Source of the DNA: Rhizobium vallis
Lineage (GTDB): Bacteria; Pseudomonadota; Alphaproteobacteria; Rhizobiales; Rhizobiaceae
NCBI RefSeq assembly: GCF_003985155.1
Contig: NZ_ML133687.1
Coordinates: forward strand, 434,001-498,000
Length of the DNA stretch: 64,000 nucleotides
Direction of reading: 5' to 3'
The number at the start of each line of letters is the position of its first letter. Position 1 is the first letter of the stretch. The position numbers were made by a program, and so were the translations under genes. This document shows, in pieces, positions 43,999 through 53,830 of the stretch. Below the pieces are notes generated by a model. It had not been told where the DNA came from. It worked only from the letters and a program-made list of their open reading frames with translations, and ran no database searches.

Positions 43999-44118
43999 GC
44001 AATTCCAGGAAAAGTGTGAAGCGGTTTTTCCAGGCAAAGCGCGAAGCGCTTTTGCCGGGAATTGCGTAAAACAAAAGGTTGGAGCGGTTTCTCGTTTCCA
44101 TGAAAGCCGAACCGCTCC
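43999..44118. repeat. Rhizobial intergenic repeat plus hairpin between rnhB and the radical SAM gene
   Basis: GCAATTCC (43999-44006) and GGAATTGC (44058-44065) bound a unit of the same family as at 62.36-62.47 kb, followed by GTAAAACAAAAGG. Immediately after, GGAGCGGTT (44081-44089) pairs with AACCGCTCC (44110-44118), a likely terminator for the radical SAM gene that ends at 44124. The remaining bases of the gap hold no gene. Confidence 0.65.
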
Positions 44119-44123
44119 AGCAA

Positions 44124-45308
44124 TCAGAGCAGCGATAGCTGTATGCCGCTGCCGTCCGGCGGCACGAACAGATCGTCGCGCAGCGGCATGCTGCGTCGCG
44201 TCAGGCCGAAACGTCTGGCTGCCATTTCAAAGCGGCGGGCGATCTGCCAGGCATAGGGACCGGCTCCTTTCATGCGCTTGCCGAATTCGGCATCGTAATC
44301 CTTGCCGCCACGCATCGAGCGCACCAGCGACATCACATGTCGGTAACGATCCGGATAGTGCTGCAGCAGCCAATCGCGAAAGAGCGGGCTGACTTCGAGC
44401 GGCAGACGGAGGATGACATAGCTCGCCTCCGCGGCGCCGACAGCCTTCGCCGATTCAAGGATGCGCTCCAGTTCGTAATCGTTTAGCGCAGGAATGAGCG
44501 GAGCTGCCATGACAGCCGTCTGGATGCCTGCCTCCGAGAGGGCCCGGATCGTCTCCAGCCGCCGCGGCGGTGTGGCGGCGCGCGGCTCCATCGCCCGGGC
44601 AAGCTTGCGGTCGAGCGTCGTCACCGAGATGCCGACGCGCACCAGGTTTTTCCCAGCCATCTCCTGCAGGATGTCGAGATCGCGCAGGATCAGCGCCGAC
44701 TTGGTGACGATCGACACAGGATGATTCGCCTTGTTCAAGACTTCGAGGATGCCACGCATGATGCGCCATTCCTTCTCGATCGGCTGATAGGGGTCGGTAT
44801 TGGTGCCGATGGCGATCACACGCACCTTGTAGCCCGGCTTGGCGAGCTCCCGCTCCAGCAGCTTTGCCGCATCGGGTTTGGCAAAGAGTTTCGTCTCGAA
44901 ATCGAGCCCGGCGGAAAGCCCCATATAGGCGTGTGTCGGCCGGGCGAAGCAGTAGATGCAGCCGTGCTCGCAGCCGCGATAGGGATTGATCGAACGGTCG
45001 AAGGGAATATCCGGCGATTCGTTGCGGGTGATGGCTGTGCGCGGTTTCTCGACCTGCACTTCCGTCTTGAAAGGCGGAAGCTCTTCCAGGGTCTGCCAGC
45101 CGTCGTCGAAGGTCTCCCTCTGCAACGCTTCGAACCGCCCGGTCGGGTTCAGCCCGGCCCCACGACCACGCCGGCGATCGACTTCGATCCTGAGACCGGA
45201 GGACACGATCATCGCATCGGCAATATCTGCCGCATTAGCAGGCTCGAATGCGGCCTGCCCTGCCAGGGACTGCTGTCTCATCGGATTCTCCCGCGGCGGA
45301 AAAGCCAT
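44124..45308 (-). CDS. PA0069-family radical SAM protein
   Basis: A 394-residue radical S-adenosylmethionine enzyme related to spore photoproduct lyase. The cluster motif [12 protein letters not shown] fits CxxxCxxC near residue 120. [21 protein letters not shown] and a [13 protein letters not shown] segment mark the family. Activity and substrate are not established for the PA0069 group. The first ATG is at 45308; a later one at 45281 ([10 protein letters not shown]) is equally plausible. Confidence 0.85.
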   Translation of the reverse strand: MAFPPRENPMRQQSLAGQAAFEPANAADIADAMIVSSGLRIEVDRRRGRGAGLNPTGRFEALQRETFDDGWQTLEELPPFKTEVQVEKPRTAITRNESPDIPFDRSINPYRGCEHGCIYCFARPTHAYMGLSAGLDFETKLFAKPDAAKLLERELAKPGYKVRVIAIGTNTDPYQPIEKEWRIMRGILEVLNKANHPVSIVTKSALILRDLDILQEMAGKNLVRVGISVTTLDRKLARAMEPRAATPPRRLETIRALSEAGIQTAVMAAPLIPALNDYELERILESAKAVGAAEASYVILRLPLEVSPLFRDWLLQHYPDRYRHVMSLVRSMRGGKDYDAEFGKRMKGAGPYAWQIARRFEMAARRFGLTRRSMPLRDDLFVPPDGSGIQLSLL

Positions 45309-45421
45309 TGCCTCCGCCCGTTTTGATGATTAAATTCCTATCGGCAAAAAGAGAACAATGCAAGAACAAAATCAGGGAAACGTTGCTGGCAAAAATTTGT
45401 GCGGCGCATTATAGATAGCCG

Positions 45422-45940
45422 ATGTTGACGGTTGTTCTCGAATGTCAGGATCAGGAATCCGAGCTTGCCCAGACCCTGTCGGTATTGGTGACTGGCGCGG
45501 TGGAGGGGCTCGTGAGCGATGTGATCGTGCTTGACCACGGTTCGCGCGACGGCACCTCGAGGGTTGCGGACGCGGCCGGCTGCCGGTTCCATTCCGAATG
45601 GGATATCAAGGATATCGTCCGGTCAGCCCGCGGCGAATGGCTGCTCTTCGTCGAGCCGGGCGCAAGGCCTCAGGGCGGCTGGATCGATGAGATTTCCGAG
45701 TATGTGGCGCTAAACCGGCTGCCCGCCCGCTTTACAGCATCCAGAGGGTATCGTCGGCCCTTTTTCCAGCGCATCGGCCGCGCCGCCCCGCCGCTCGAAC
45801 TCGGATTTCTGATGCCGAGGAAGCTGGCACTTGCCACGGCCAGAAGCGGTATGCCGCTTGCCGAATTCGTGAAGGGCCAAAAGCCGCGGAAGCTCTCGAG
45901 CGAACTGATTCCCTCCTGGGTCGCCCGCGCCGCTCGGTAG
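45422..45940 (+). CDS. Small GT2-type glycosyltransferase-like protein
   Basis: A 172-residue protein with the N-terminal part of a GT-A fold: TVVLECQDQESELAQTLSVL, VIVLDHGSRDGTSRVADAAG and GEWLLFVEPGARPQGGW (DxD equivalent is PGA). It is shorter than typical GT2 enzymes (250 or more), lacks a clear DxD and may be inactive or a binding protein. It is divergent from the radical SAM gene. Confidence 0.7.
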   Translation: MLTVVLECQDQESELAQTLSVLVTGAVEGLVSDVIVLDHGSRDGTSRVADAAGCRFHSEWDIKDIVRSARGEWLLFVEPGARPQGGWIDEISEYVALNRLPARFTASRGYRRPFFQRIGRAAPPLELGFLMPRKLALATARSGMPLAEFVKGQKPRKLSSELIPSWVARAAR

Positions 45941-46108
45941 ATGCCGCGCGTAAAGATGGCGTCCGATACGATTTTGCGCTATAATTTCTCCATGGCGCCG
46001 CTGAAGCGCCTCGCTTCGTAGCGGATGGCCATGGAATGCCGGTGGACGGCGGAACAGGTCAGCGGAAGTCTCCTCTTCTGCCGGGTATCCGGCGAAAGGA
46101 GGTGCGTC

Positions 46109-46423
46109 ATGGTACGCGGTATGATTTCCGGCCTGCTGGCCGTCATATTGCCGATATCGATGATCGCGCATCCGCATCCGGCAGCATCGCAGATGATGCG
46201 CAGTTGCGCAGGCCGATCCGAGATCGTCAATTTCCTGGACAAGAACTTCGCTGAAAAGCTCACGGCAATCGGATTGATCAATGAGAACGCCGTACTCGAG
46301 GTTTATGCCGCCGAAAGTGGCACCTGGACCCTCGTCGTAACGGATACTCATGGCGTAAGCTGCGTCCTGCTGTCGGGTGACAGCTGGGATACGATGCCCG
46401 TTCTGCCAGGCATTGCCACATAA
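46109..46423 (+). CDS. Small exported protein of unknown function
   Basis: A 104-residue protein with a clear signal peptide (about 1-27, GLLAVILPISMIAHPHPAAS) and a short folded-looking domain (IVNFLDKNFAEKLTAIGL, GTWTLVVTDTHGVSC). The AAAGGAGGTGCGTC just upstream strongly supports the ATG at 46109; the frame opens further at 46025. No family recognised. Confidence 0.7.
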   Translation: MVRGMISGLLAVILPISMIAHPHPAASQMMRSCAGRSEIVNFLDKNFAEKLTAIGLINENAVLEVYAAESGTWTLVVTDTHGVSCVLLSGDSWDTMPVLPGIAT

Positions 46424-46451
46424 CAATGCTGCCGTTGATTCGTGGAGCGCC

Positions 46452-46724
46452 TAGAGCCTTTCCGGGTTAGATTGCAGCATTCTGCCGGAGCAGATTTTCG
46501 TCAGGGCAAAGGCGATTGGCGACGGGCATACTCCAAGGTACGCCCGAGCCGATCGCCTCTGATCCTGGCGGAAAGATGCCCGGCCCTTCGGGTTGGCTGA
46601 AACGGGCCGGCTGATCGACCGGCCGGCTTGGCCGTAGAGCTGGGCTACGACGCGCGCCGGCCGGTCGACCATCCGACTCCGTTTGAGCCAACAGAATGCT
46701 GCAATCTAACCCGGAAAGGCTCTA
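46452..46724. mobile_element. MITE-like element with 33-bp perfect inverted repeats and TA flanks
   Basis: The terminal repeats at 46452-46484 and 46692-46724 are perfect complements. Both ends read TAGAGCC/GGCTCTA, compatible with a TA target duplication as in IS630/Tc1-mariner elements. About 207 bp lie between, with no transposase and several internal palindromes (CGACCGGCCGGC/GCCGGCCGGTCG among them). It lies 29 bp after the small exported protein gene and 11 bp before the moaB stop, and fills most of the 311-bp gap. Confidence 0.75.
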
Positions 46725-46734
46725 AACAGGCAGT

Positions 46735-47286
46735 CTATTTCGTTGCGCCGCGTTTCAGGTGTTCGTCCAGACGCGGCATGATCTCGACGAAATTGCACGG
46801 CATGTTGCGGTAGTCGAGCTGTCCTTTCAGAATGCCGTCCCAGGCATCCCGGCAGGCGCCGGGTGAACCCGGCAGCACGAAGATGAAGGTGGCGTTGATA
46901 ACGCCTGCCGTGGCGCGTGACTGGATCGTCGCTGCGCCGATTTTCTCATAGGAGATGCGGTGGAAGATGGCGGAAAAGCCGTCCATCCGCTTTTCAAACA
47001 ACGGCTCCAGCGCTTCGGGCGTCACATCGCGGCCGGTAAAGCCGGTGCCGCCTGATGTGATGACGACGTCGATGTCTTCTCTGTCTGTCCAGGCCTTCAC
47101 CCGCGCGGCAATCTCCGCGCGATCATCGGGCACGATCGCTCGGTCGATCAATCTGTGGCCCGCCTCGGTGATCCGCGCCGCCAGCGTGTCGCCTGACTTG
47201 TCCGTCTCCGGCGTACGCGTGTCCGAGATCGTGAGAACCGCAATACCGACGGCGATGAAGGACCGCTTTTCGTCCGGACCTGCCAT
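46735..47286 (-). CDS. moaB: Molybdenum cofactor biosynthesis protein B
   Basis: Adenylyltransferase-type MoaB/MogA protein, 183 residues, for molybdopterin adenylation. The motifs ITSGGTGFTGRDVTPEAL and VLPGSPGACRDAWDGI form the MPT-binding pocket. Start ATG at 47286 overlaps the ispE stop (TGATG) with GGGAGG upstream. It is the last gene of the TPR-ispE-moaB operon. A MITE lies directly beyond its stop. Confidence 0.9.
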   Translation of the reverse strand: MAGPDEKRSFIAVGIAVLTISDTRTPETDKSGDTLAARITEAGHRLIDRAIVPDDRAEIAARVKAWTDREDIDVVITSGGTGFTGRDVTPEALEPLFEKRMDGFSAIFHRISYEKIGAATIQSRATAGVINATFIFVLPGSPGACRDAWDGILKGQLDYRNMPCNFVEIMPRLDEHLKRGATK

Positions 47287-48182
47287 CACATGCCTCCCGA
47301 AATCGTTTCCGTCGCATGGAAATACCAGTCGGGCCGCTCGCCGTGAAGAGCGGCAGCCGCATCTTTTGCGGTAGTCATGGTCGCAAAGATCCCGAAACAG
47401 GTGGCGCCGGAACCGGACATGCGGGTCAAAAGCGCGCCGCTGGCCTGCAGCATCGCCGAGATCGCTGTAATTTCAGGCACGAGTTCGCGCGCCGGCGGCT
47501 CCAGGTCGTTGCGGGCAGCACCAATCGCCGTGAGCCAGTCGGCAGCCCCGAGCAGGCCGGGAGCCAGGCTCAGGGCCGGATTATCCTTTGTCGCCAGCCG
47601 GCGGAAAACGTCAGGCGTCGACACACCCTTCAACGGATTGGCGAGCACCATGGCGAAGGCGGGCAGATCCGGCACGAGCTCGATCTTTTCGCCGATGCCG
47701 CGGGCAATCAGCGGCCGGCTTTCGATACACATCGGCACGTCGGCGCCGAGCTTCAATGCGAGTGCGGCAAGCGCCTCTTCGGGCAACGTCGTGCCCCAGA
47801 GCCGCATCAGCCCGCGCAGGGCTGCTGCCGCATCGGCGGAACCGCCGCCGATGCCGGAAGCGATCGGCAGGTTCTTTTCCAAGTGAATATGGACGGGGAA
47901 GGCGGGTGCGCCGATCGCCTCCCGCAGCAGATCACGCGCCTTCAGCACCAGGTTCGTGCCGCTGTCACCGGTGAGCGTTCCGGCAAAACGACCCGACAGA
48001 GTGAACACATCGGTCTGCGATGGCGCGAAGCTCAGGCGGTCACCATGACCTGTGAAGGTCACCAGCATGTCGAGCAGGTGATAGCCATCCGGCCGCTGGC
48101 CCGTCACATGCAGGGCCAGGTTGATCTTCGCGCGAGCTTCTTCGATGACACTGAACGCGCCGGCCAAGCCCTCTTCAGGCAT
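47286..48182 (-). CDS. ispE: 4-diphosphocytidyl-2-C-methyl-D-erythritol kinase
   Basis: Phosphorylates CDP-ME in the MEP isoprenoid pathway. GHMP-kinase fold, 298 residues: ARAKINLALHVTGQRPDGYH at the N terminus and the ATP-binding LPIASGIGGGSADAAA near residue 110. A normal length for the family. It starts 11 bp after the TPR gene stop and overlaps moaB. Confidence 0.95.
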   Translation of the reverse strand: MPEEGLAGAFSVIEEARAKINLALHVTGQRPDGYHLLDMLVTFTGHGDRLSFAPSQTDVFTLSGRFAGTLTGDSGTNLVLKARDLLREAIGAPAFPVHIHLEKNLPIASGIGGGSADAAAALRGLMRLWGTTLPEEALAALALKLGADVPMCIESRPLIARGIGEKIELVPDLPAFAMVLANPLKGVSTPDVFRRLATKDNPALSLAPGLLGAADWLTAIGAARNDLEPPARELVPEITAISAMLQASGALLTRMSGSGATCFGIFATMTTAKDAAAALHGERPDWYFHATETISGGM

Positions 48183-48193
48183 GGTCTCGCCCG

Positions 48194-50026
48194 TCAGGAT
48201 TTCTTGTCGACCGGCGGCGGGGTGGCGGGTGCCGGGTCAGGCTGCTTTTTGTCGGCGGCCTTGGCATCGTCGCTGGCGGCCGGCAGGCCGTTGGCGACCT
48301 TGTCCTTGATCTTCGGGATCTCGGCAGCTTCGGGCTCGGAGGCAAGCGCCCGGTTCCACTGATAGACAGCCTCGAGCTTGCGCCCAACGCGCCAATAGGC
48401 ATCGCCGAGATGGTCGTTGATCGTCGCGTCGCCGGCCTTGATCTGTGCGGCCCGCTCCAGCTCGTCGACGGCATCGTCGAAGCGATTGAGCCGGAAATAG
48501 GCCCAGCCGAGCGAATCGATGATGTAGCCGTCGTCAGGGCGAAGATCGACGGCCTTCTTGATCATACCAAGGCCTTCGTCGAGGTTCCGGTTCATGTCGA
48601 TCCAGGAATAGCCGAGATAGTTCAGCACCTGCGGCTGGTCGGGATTAAGCTCTAAGGCCTTACGGAAGTTCGGTTCCGCCTGGTCCCACTTCTTCAGCCG
48701 CTCATAGGCAATGCCGCGCTGGAAGAAGACGCTCCAGTTGGCACGGCCGGGAAGGGGGCCGATCACTTCGACGGCCTTGTCGTAATTGGCGGCCATCGCC
48801 TCGTAGTCCTTGGCGTCGGACAGTACGCTGCCATAGGCGAGATAGCTGCGGATGTCCTTCGGGTCGGAGGCGATCAGAGCCTGCAGATGCTTGCGCGCCT
48901 CGTCCACCTTGCCGCCCTGGGCAAGGGCAAGACCGAGCTGCAGCTCGGAGATACGCCGCATCGGCGAATTGTCAGGCACTTTCTTGTAGAGCGCGATGGC
49001 GCGATCCATCTGGTTCTGCTTCTCGGCAATACCGCCGAGCAGCACCAGCGTATCGGCGCTGTTCGGGTCGAGGGCATTCGCCGTTTGCAGATAAAGCGAG
49101 ACGATGTCCTCGGCGCCGTCGCGGTTCAGCGCGCCACCGACGGAGAAGAGCACGCCGGCGGCCCCTTCTTCGGCCGTCTTCACCTGCTGCTCCTGCTTCT
49201 CATCCTTTTCGATGCTGTCGCGCAGCGCATTCAGCGGCGCATAGTTTGGCAGCAGGTTGTCGCCGACGGAAACGGCGTCGAGCGCCTTCTGCTTGTTGCC
49301 TTGCGTGGCTTCCAGGCGGGCAAGCGCCATCACAGCGCGCATGAAGGTGTCGGGCGCCGTCGCACCCCCTTCCTTGTCGAGCACGGCATCGTTCAGATGC
49401 TGGCGGGCGGATTTCACGTCGCCGGTGACGATGGCGATCGCGCCGGCATTGTAATTCTGGAAGATGCGGAACCAGTCCGGTCCCTTCATCTTCTCGACCA
49501 TGGCGAGCGCTTCCTTGCCGCGGTCGGCGCCGACGCGGGCCCAGGCAAGCAGCAGGTCGTTCATCATCCGGTCGAGATCGTTTGGCCCCTTGTATTTCAG
49601 AATGGTCTCGGCGGTCTTGTAGTCGCCGCGGCGCACGGCATCCATGCCGCGCACGATCGTGGTGATGCGCTCGACGGAAGGATCGCCCTTCAGGTCATTG
49701 GCATATTTGACGCCGTCCTTGATATCGCCGTTGAGCAGCAGCGAGATCATCAGCCGCTGGCGAATCTCGGGATTGCCGGGCTCGATCTGCAGTGCCTTCT
49801 TGTAGAGCTCGATCGCCGTTTCGTAATCGTGATCGACATCGGCCGTGCGCGCGGCAAGGAAGGCGCCGGAGAAGGTCGTGACGCTGTCGGCATCGAAGTT
49901 ATCGGTTTTCGGGGCATCGCCGGCCTTGGCCGCATCCTCGGCACTCACGCCGCCGACACCGCCGAGCGAAAGGACAGCCACTAGCGCTGCGCTCGTAAGA
50001 AGACGGATGGCAAATCTCTGCCGCAT
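48194..50026 (-). CDS. Exported tetratricopeptide-repeat protein
   Basis: A 610-residue protein. A signal peptide covers residues 1-28 (ALVAVLSLGGVGGVSA), then many TPR-like helical pairs (YELAIELYKKALQIEPGNPEIRQRL-type units) run to near the C terminus, which is Lys/Pro-rich. Such solenoids scaffold envelope complexes. MRQRFAI at 50026, with AAAGG upstream, is favoured over an in-frame start at 50089. It leads the TPR-ispE-moaB operon. Confidence 0.85.
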   Translation of the reverse strand: MRQRFAIRLLTSAALVAVLSLGGVGGVSAEDAAKAGDAPKTDNFDADSVTTFSGAFLAARTADVDHDYETAIELYKKALQIEPGNPEIRQRLMISLLLNGDIKDGVKYANDLKGDPSVERITTIVRGMDAVRRGDYKTAETILKYKGPNDLDRMMNDLLLAWARVGADRGKEALAMVEKMKGPDWFRIFQNYNAGAIAIVTGDVKSARQHLNDAVLDKEGGATAPDTFMRAVMALARLEATQGNKQKALDAVSVGDNLLPNYAPLNALRDSIEKDEKQEQQVKTAEEGAAGVLFSVGGALNRDGAEDIVSLYLQTANALDPNSADTLVLLGGIAEKQNQMDRAIALYKKVPDNSPMRRISELQLGLALAQGGKVDEARKHLQALIASDPKDIRSYLAYGSVLSDAKDYEAMAANYDKAVEVIGPLPGRANWSVFFQRGIAYERLKKWDQAEPNFRKALELNPDQPQVLNYLGYSWIDMNRNLDEGLGMIKKAVDLRPDDGYIIDSLGWAYFRLNRFDDAVDELERAAQIKAGDATINDHLGDAYWRVGRKLEAVYQWNRALASEPEAAEIPKIKDKVANGLPAASDDAKAADKKQPDPAPATPPPVDKKS

Positions 50027-50159
50027 TAGGAAACCTTTCTTCGAGAGCGTCCCGGCCATGGTGCCGGTCGCAAAACCAGTTGCGATCACTGATTCATAAC
50101 AGGATGGCTTTTTTGAAGCGCCGCCGCAAGAAAATCAGACTGCAATCGAAGGCCGTCGA

Positions 50160-51200
50160 TTAATTGACGCGCTCGATGCAGAAATCGATCACTTCCATCA
50201 GGGCGGATTTCCATACCGTGTCGGGAAGCGGCGCAAGCGCGTCCCGGGCGATCGTGCCATAGTGGACGGCGCGGCCGATCGTATCGCCCAGCGTGCCGTA
50301 TTTGGTGATCAGCCCCAGCGCCTTTTCCAGGTTGGCATCGGTGCTGTTGCCGGCCTCGATCGCATCGCGCCAGAAGGCGCGCTCGTCTTCGGTGCCGCGG
50401 CGATAGGCGAGGATGACGGGCAAGGTGATCTTGCCCTCGCGGAAATCGTCGCCGACATTCTTGCCGAGATCGGCCGCCTTGCCGCCGTAATCAAGCGCGT
50501 CGTCGACCAGCTGGAAGGCCAGCCCAAGATTCATGCCGTAGGATTTCAGTGCGTTGCGGCCGGATTTGCCGGCATCGGCGACGATCGGCCCGACTTCGGC
50601 GGCAGCCGCAAAGAGAGCCGCCGTCTTGGCGCGGATGACGGATAGATAGTCGTCCTCGGTCGTCTCCATGTTCTTGGCGACGGAAAGCTGCAGCACTTCG
50701 CCTTCCGCGATCACGCAGGCTGCGGAAGACAGGACGTCGAGCGCATCGAGCGAACCGACATCGACCATCATGCGGAAAGCCTGGCCGAGCAGGAAGTCGC
50801 CCACCAGCACGCTTGCCTGGTTGCCCCAGATCATCCGCGCCGTCGATTTGCCGCGGCGAAGATCGCTTTCGTCGACGACGTCGTCATGCAGCAGCGTTGC
50901 CGTGTGCATGAACTCCACCGATGTCGCGAGTTTGATGTGGTTTTCGCCCCTGTAGTCGAACAGCGAGGCGGAAGCCAGCGTCAGCATCGGCCGCAGCCGC
51001 TTGCCACCGGACGAGATCAGATGGTTCGCCACCTCGGGGATCATCTGCACGTCAGAGCCGGCCTTGGACAGAATGAGCTGGTTCACCCGCTCCATGTCGG
51101 CCTTGGTGAGATCGACCAATGGCTTTATGGATGCCAGTTTGTTTTTGCTTTCTTCAAGCGGTATGACCACGCCCAACGACCCGGACTCCTGTTCATTCAT
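50160..51200 (-). CDS. Polyprenyl diphosphate synthase (likely the quinone side-chain enzyme)
   Basis: Trans-prenyltransferase of 346 residues that extends FPP with IPP, probably octaprenyl or decaprenyl diphosphate for ubiquinone. The first Asp-rich motif is DDVVDESDLRRG near residue 108 and the second is LVDDALDYGG. GGKRLRP is the substrate-binding stretch. The product length is not readable. The frame reaches 51611 but MNEQESGSLGVV at 51200 is the natural start, divergent from the DUF2007 gene. Confidence 0.9.
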   Translation of the reverse strand: MNEQESGSLGVVIPLEESKNKLASIKPLVDLTKADMERVNQLILSKAGSDVQMIPEVANHLISSGGKRLRPMLTLASASLFDYRGENHIKLATSVEFMHTATLLHDDVVDESDLRRGKSTARMIWGNQASVLVGDFLLGQAFRMMVDVGSLDALDVLSSAACVIAEGEVLQLSVAKNMETTEDDYLSVIRAKTAALFAAAAEVGPIVADAGKSGRNALKSYGMNLGLAFQLVDDALDYGGKAADLGKNVGDDFREGKITLPVILAYRRGTEDERAFWRDAIEAGNSTDANLEKALGLITKYGTLGDTIGRAVHYGTIARDALAPLPDTVWKSALMEVIDFCIERVN

Positions 51201-51284
51201 TACAGCTGACAATAGAAAGGGGCGATGGACGCGGCAAGGGGTGAATTGTCGCGCCGGGCGAAATTGGAAGGAAAATGACGGCAA

Positions 51285-51512
51285 ATGCATGAACTTATCC
51301 GTGCCAACGATCCCGTTCTTCTCTCCTTTGCCGAGAGCTTGATGAAGGATGCGGGAATTCACTGCTTCATCGCCGATCAGGGCATGAGCGTGTTGGAGGG
51401 TTCGCTCGGCATGCTGCCGCGCCGCCTGCTGGTCGATGAAGAAATGGCCGATCAGGCGCGCCGCATCCTCATCGATGCCGGTCTCGGCGGTGAGCTGCGC
51501 GAGAGGAAGTGA
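51285..51512 (+). CDS. DUF2007 small protein
   Basis: A 75-residue acidic protein (MHELIRANDPVLLSFAESLM, LEGSLGMLPRRLLVDEEMADQARRIL) of the DUF2007 family, thought to bind another protein or a substrate. It ends 7 bp before the methyltransferase start, so the two genes form a unit. Function unknown. Confidence 0.8.
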   Translation: MHELIRANDPVLLSFAESLMKDAGIHCFIADQGMSVLEGSLGMLPRRLLVDEEMADQARRILIDAGLGGELRERK

Positions 51513-51519
51513 GCCGGTG

Positions 51520-52296
51520 ATGACCGGGAAACCCGCCGACACCATCGACGCCTTCCACCGCGGCGCCTTCCACGTGGTGCAGCCGAAGGGCAGGGGCCAT
51601 CGTTCAGGCATGGATGCGATGCTGCTTGCAGCCCTCGTCTCCGACGATCGCGCCGTGAGGGTTGCCGATCTCGGCTCCGGAGCTGGTGCCGCCGGCCTTG
51701 CCGTCGCCTCGCGCCTTGCCGATGTCGAGGTTGTGCTGTTCGAGCGTTCGTCCGAGATGGCCGATTATGCCCGCCGCAGCATCCTCTTGCCCGGCAATAC
51801 CCATATCGCCGGCCGTGTCAGCGTCGTCGAGGCCGATGTGACGCTGACCGCCAAGGCGCGCAACGATGCCGGCCTCCTCGACGAGAGCTTCCACCATGTC
51901 ATCATGAACCCGCCGTTCAACGATGCCGGCGACCGGCGCACGCCGGATGCGCTGAAGGCTGAAGCTCACGCGATGACCGACGGACTGTTCGAAAGCTGGA
52001 TACGCACGGCGGGCGCCATCATGATCCCGGGCGGGCAATTGTCGCTGATCGCGAGGCCCCAATCGATCGCCGAGATTATCGATGCCTGTGGCCGGCGCTT
52101 CGGCGGCCTCGAGATTACATCAATCCATCCGCGTGACGGTGAAAACGCCGTCCGCATTCTGGTGACGGCGATCAAAGGATCGCGGGCCCGGCTGTCGCTG
52201 CGCGCGGCCCTCATCATGCACGAAGAGGGGAGCCACAAGTTCTCCCCTCTCGTCGACGATTTCAACAATGGCCGGGCGGCCTATGCCAGGCTCTAG
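51520..52296 (+). CDS. TrmN6-like tRNA1(Val) (adenine(37)-N6)-methyltransferase
   Basis: SAM-dependent N6-adenine methyltransferase of 258 residues. HRSGMDAMLLAAL is near residue 28, VADLGSGAGAAGLAV near 48 and the catalytic NPPFND near 129. The GAGAGGAAG before 51520 supports the start; a GTG at 51517 is adjacent. Close homologues act on tRNA1(Val) in E. coli (YfiC); the exact target is inferred. Confidence 0.82.
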   Translation: MTGKPADTIDAFHRGAFHVVQPKGRGHRSGMDAMLLAALVSDDRAVRVADLGSGAGAAGLAVASRLADVEVVLFERSSEMADYARRSILLPGNTHIAGRVSVVEADVTLTAKARNDAGLLDESFHHVIMNPPFNDAGDRRTPDALKAEAHAMTDGLFESWIRTAGAIMIPGGQLSLIARPQSIAEIIDACGRRFGGLEITSIHPRDGENAVRILVTAIKGSRARLSLRAALIMHEEGSHKFSPLVDDFNNGRAAYARL

Positions 52297-52307
52297 GCTG
52301 AATTGCT

Positions 52308-53648
52308 TCAGCCCGTAACGAAGTCGAAGAGCAGCTTGACGTTCAGCCCGGCGATCACGATCGCGATCAGGTAGGCGATGCCGCTCAGCCAGCGCGGCGC
52401 TACGAGCTCGCCCATCTTGGCCTTGCTGGCGGTGAACATGACAAGCGGGAAGACGGCGAAGGAAAGCTGCAGGCTGAGCACCACCTGCGTCAGGATCAAC
52501 AGCTCCGCCGTGCCCTTGTCGCCATACCAGATGGTGACGATCGCCGCCGGCACGATGGCGATGGCGCGGGTGATCAGCCGGCGCATCCAGGGCTTCAGCC
52601 TGATTTTAAGGAAGCCTTCCATGACGATCTGACCGGCGAGTGTCGCTGTCACGGTCGAGTTGAGGCCGCAGCAGAGGAGCGCGACGCCGAACAGTGTCGG
52701 CGCGATGGCGAGCCCCAGCAGTGGCGACAGCAGCGAATAGGCATCGCCGAGTTCGACGATGTCGGTCTTGCCGTGCGCATTGAAGGCGGCGGCGGCCAGG
52801 ATCAGGATCGAGGCGTTGATCAAAAGCGCGAAACAGAGTGCGAGCGTCGAGTCGATCGTCGCATAGGTCAGCGCCTCCTTCTTCTCGGGAACCGTATGGC
52901 CATAGGCCCGCGTCTGCACGATGCCGGAATGGAGGTAGAGATTGTGCGGCATCACGGTCGCACCGAGAATGCCGAGCGCCAGATAGAGCATCTCCGGATT
53001 GGTGGCGATCTCGGTCGTGGGGAAAAAGCCGGTGAGGACAGCGCCCCATTGCGGGTCGGCGAGCAGGATCTGCACACCGAAGCAGACCGCGATGACGCCG
53101 AGCAGCGTGATGATGAAGGCCTCCACCCAGCGGAACCCGAGCTTCTGCAGGAGGAGAACCACGAAGACGTCGAGCGCGGTGATCAGCACGCCGAGTTCGA
53201 GCGGAATGCCAAGCAGCAGGTTCAGGCCGATCGCCGTGCCGATCACCTCGGCGATGTCGGTGGCGATGATGGCGATTTCGGCAAAGGCCCAGAGCGGCAC
53301 CGAGACATATCTGGGAAAGGCGTCGCGGCAGGCCTGCGCGAGGTCGCGGCCGGAGGCGATCGCCAGACGCGCGCAGAGCGATTGCAGCACGATTGCCATC
53401 AGGTTGGAAAGCAATGCGACGGTCAGCAGCGCATAGCCAAATTTCGAGCCGCCGGCGAGCGAGGTCGCCCAGTTGCCGGGGTCCATGTAGCCGACGGCGA
53501 CCATGTAGCCCGGCCCGGCAAAGGCCGCAGCCCTTCGCCATCTCGAGCTGTGACGTCCAGTTCCGACGGTGCGGTAGACATCGGACAGCGATGCCTCTCC
53601 GCGCTCGTGCCGCCAGCCGCTTCTTGCATTCGGATTGAGGACGTCCAT
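52308..53648 (-). CDS. mntH: NRAMP-family Mn2+/Fe2+ transporter
   Basis: Proton-coupled divalent metal importer, 446 residues, eleven membrane segments. The metal-binding DPGN motif is at residues 56-59 and MPHNLYLHS near 215. Expression is likely metal-controlled: a Fur/Mur-like inverted repeat lies just upstream at 53692-53712. It is divergent from the S49 peptidase gene. Confidence 0.94.
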   Translation of the reverse strand: MDVLNPNARSGWRHERGEASLSDVYRTVGTGRHSSRWRRAAAFAGPGYMVAVGYMDPGNWATSLAGGSKFGYALLTVALLSNLMAIVLQSLCARLAIASGRDLAQACRDAFPRYVSVPLWAFAEIAIIATDIAEVIGTAIGLNLLLGIPLELGVLITALDVFVVLLLQKLGFRWVEAFIITLLGVIAVCFGVQILLADPQWGAVLTGFFPTTEIATNPEMLYLALGILGATVMPHNLYLHSGIVQTRAYGHTVPEKKEALTYATIDSTLALCFALLINASILILAAAAFNAHGKTDIVELGDAYSLLSPLLGLAIAPTLFGVALLCCGLNSTVTATLAGQIVMEGFLKIRLKPWMRRLITRAIAIVPAAIVTIWYGDKGTAELLILTQVVLSLQLSFAVFPLVMFTASKAKMGELVAPRWLSGIAYLIAIVIAGLNVKLLFDFVTG

Positions 53649-53691
53649 GCGATTTTCACCTGTTTTATCGTGAGGGCACTATGACGGATTA

Positions 53692-53712
53692 GAATGATAA
53701 TGCAAGTCATTC
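53692..53712. promoter_or_regulatory. Fur/Mur-like inverted repeat upstream of mntH
   Basis: GAATGA (53692-53697) and TCATTC (53707-53712) are perfect complements separated by 9 bp, inside GAATGATAATGCAAGTCATT. This is close to Fur-type boxes; rhizobial Fur (Mur) represses mntH with manganese. It lies 44-64 bp before the mntH start. Confidence 0.5.
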
Positions 53713-53830
53713 GCAACAAGAAAATCAATCCGACGTTTTGAAGAACGCAGCCATTGCGTTTGCCGTTCCAGCGCATACATGGATGCCGATCGCAAACTGC
53801 GATCGTGCGACCCGAAGCGAAGGATGGGAA

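Noticed and set aside
46451..46672. 73-codon minus-strand frame inside the MITE
   Set aside because: The sequence is formed by the palindromes and terminal repeat of the element; it has no transposase motif.
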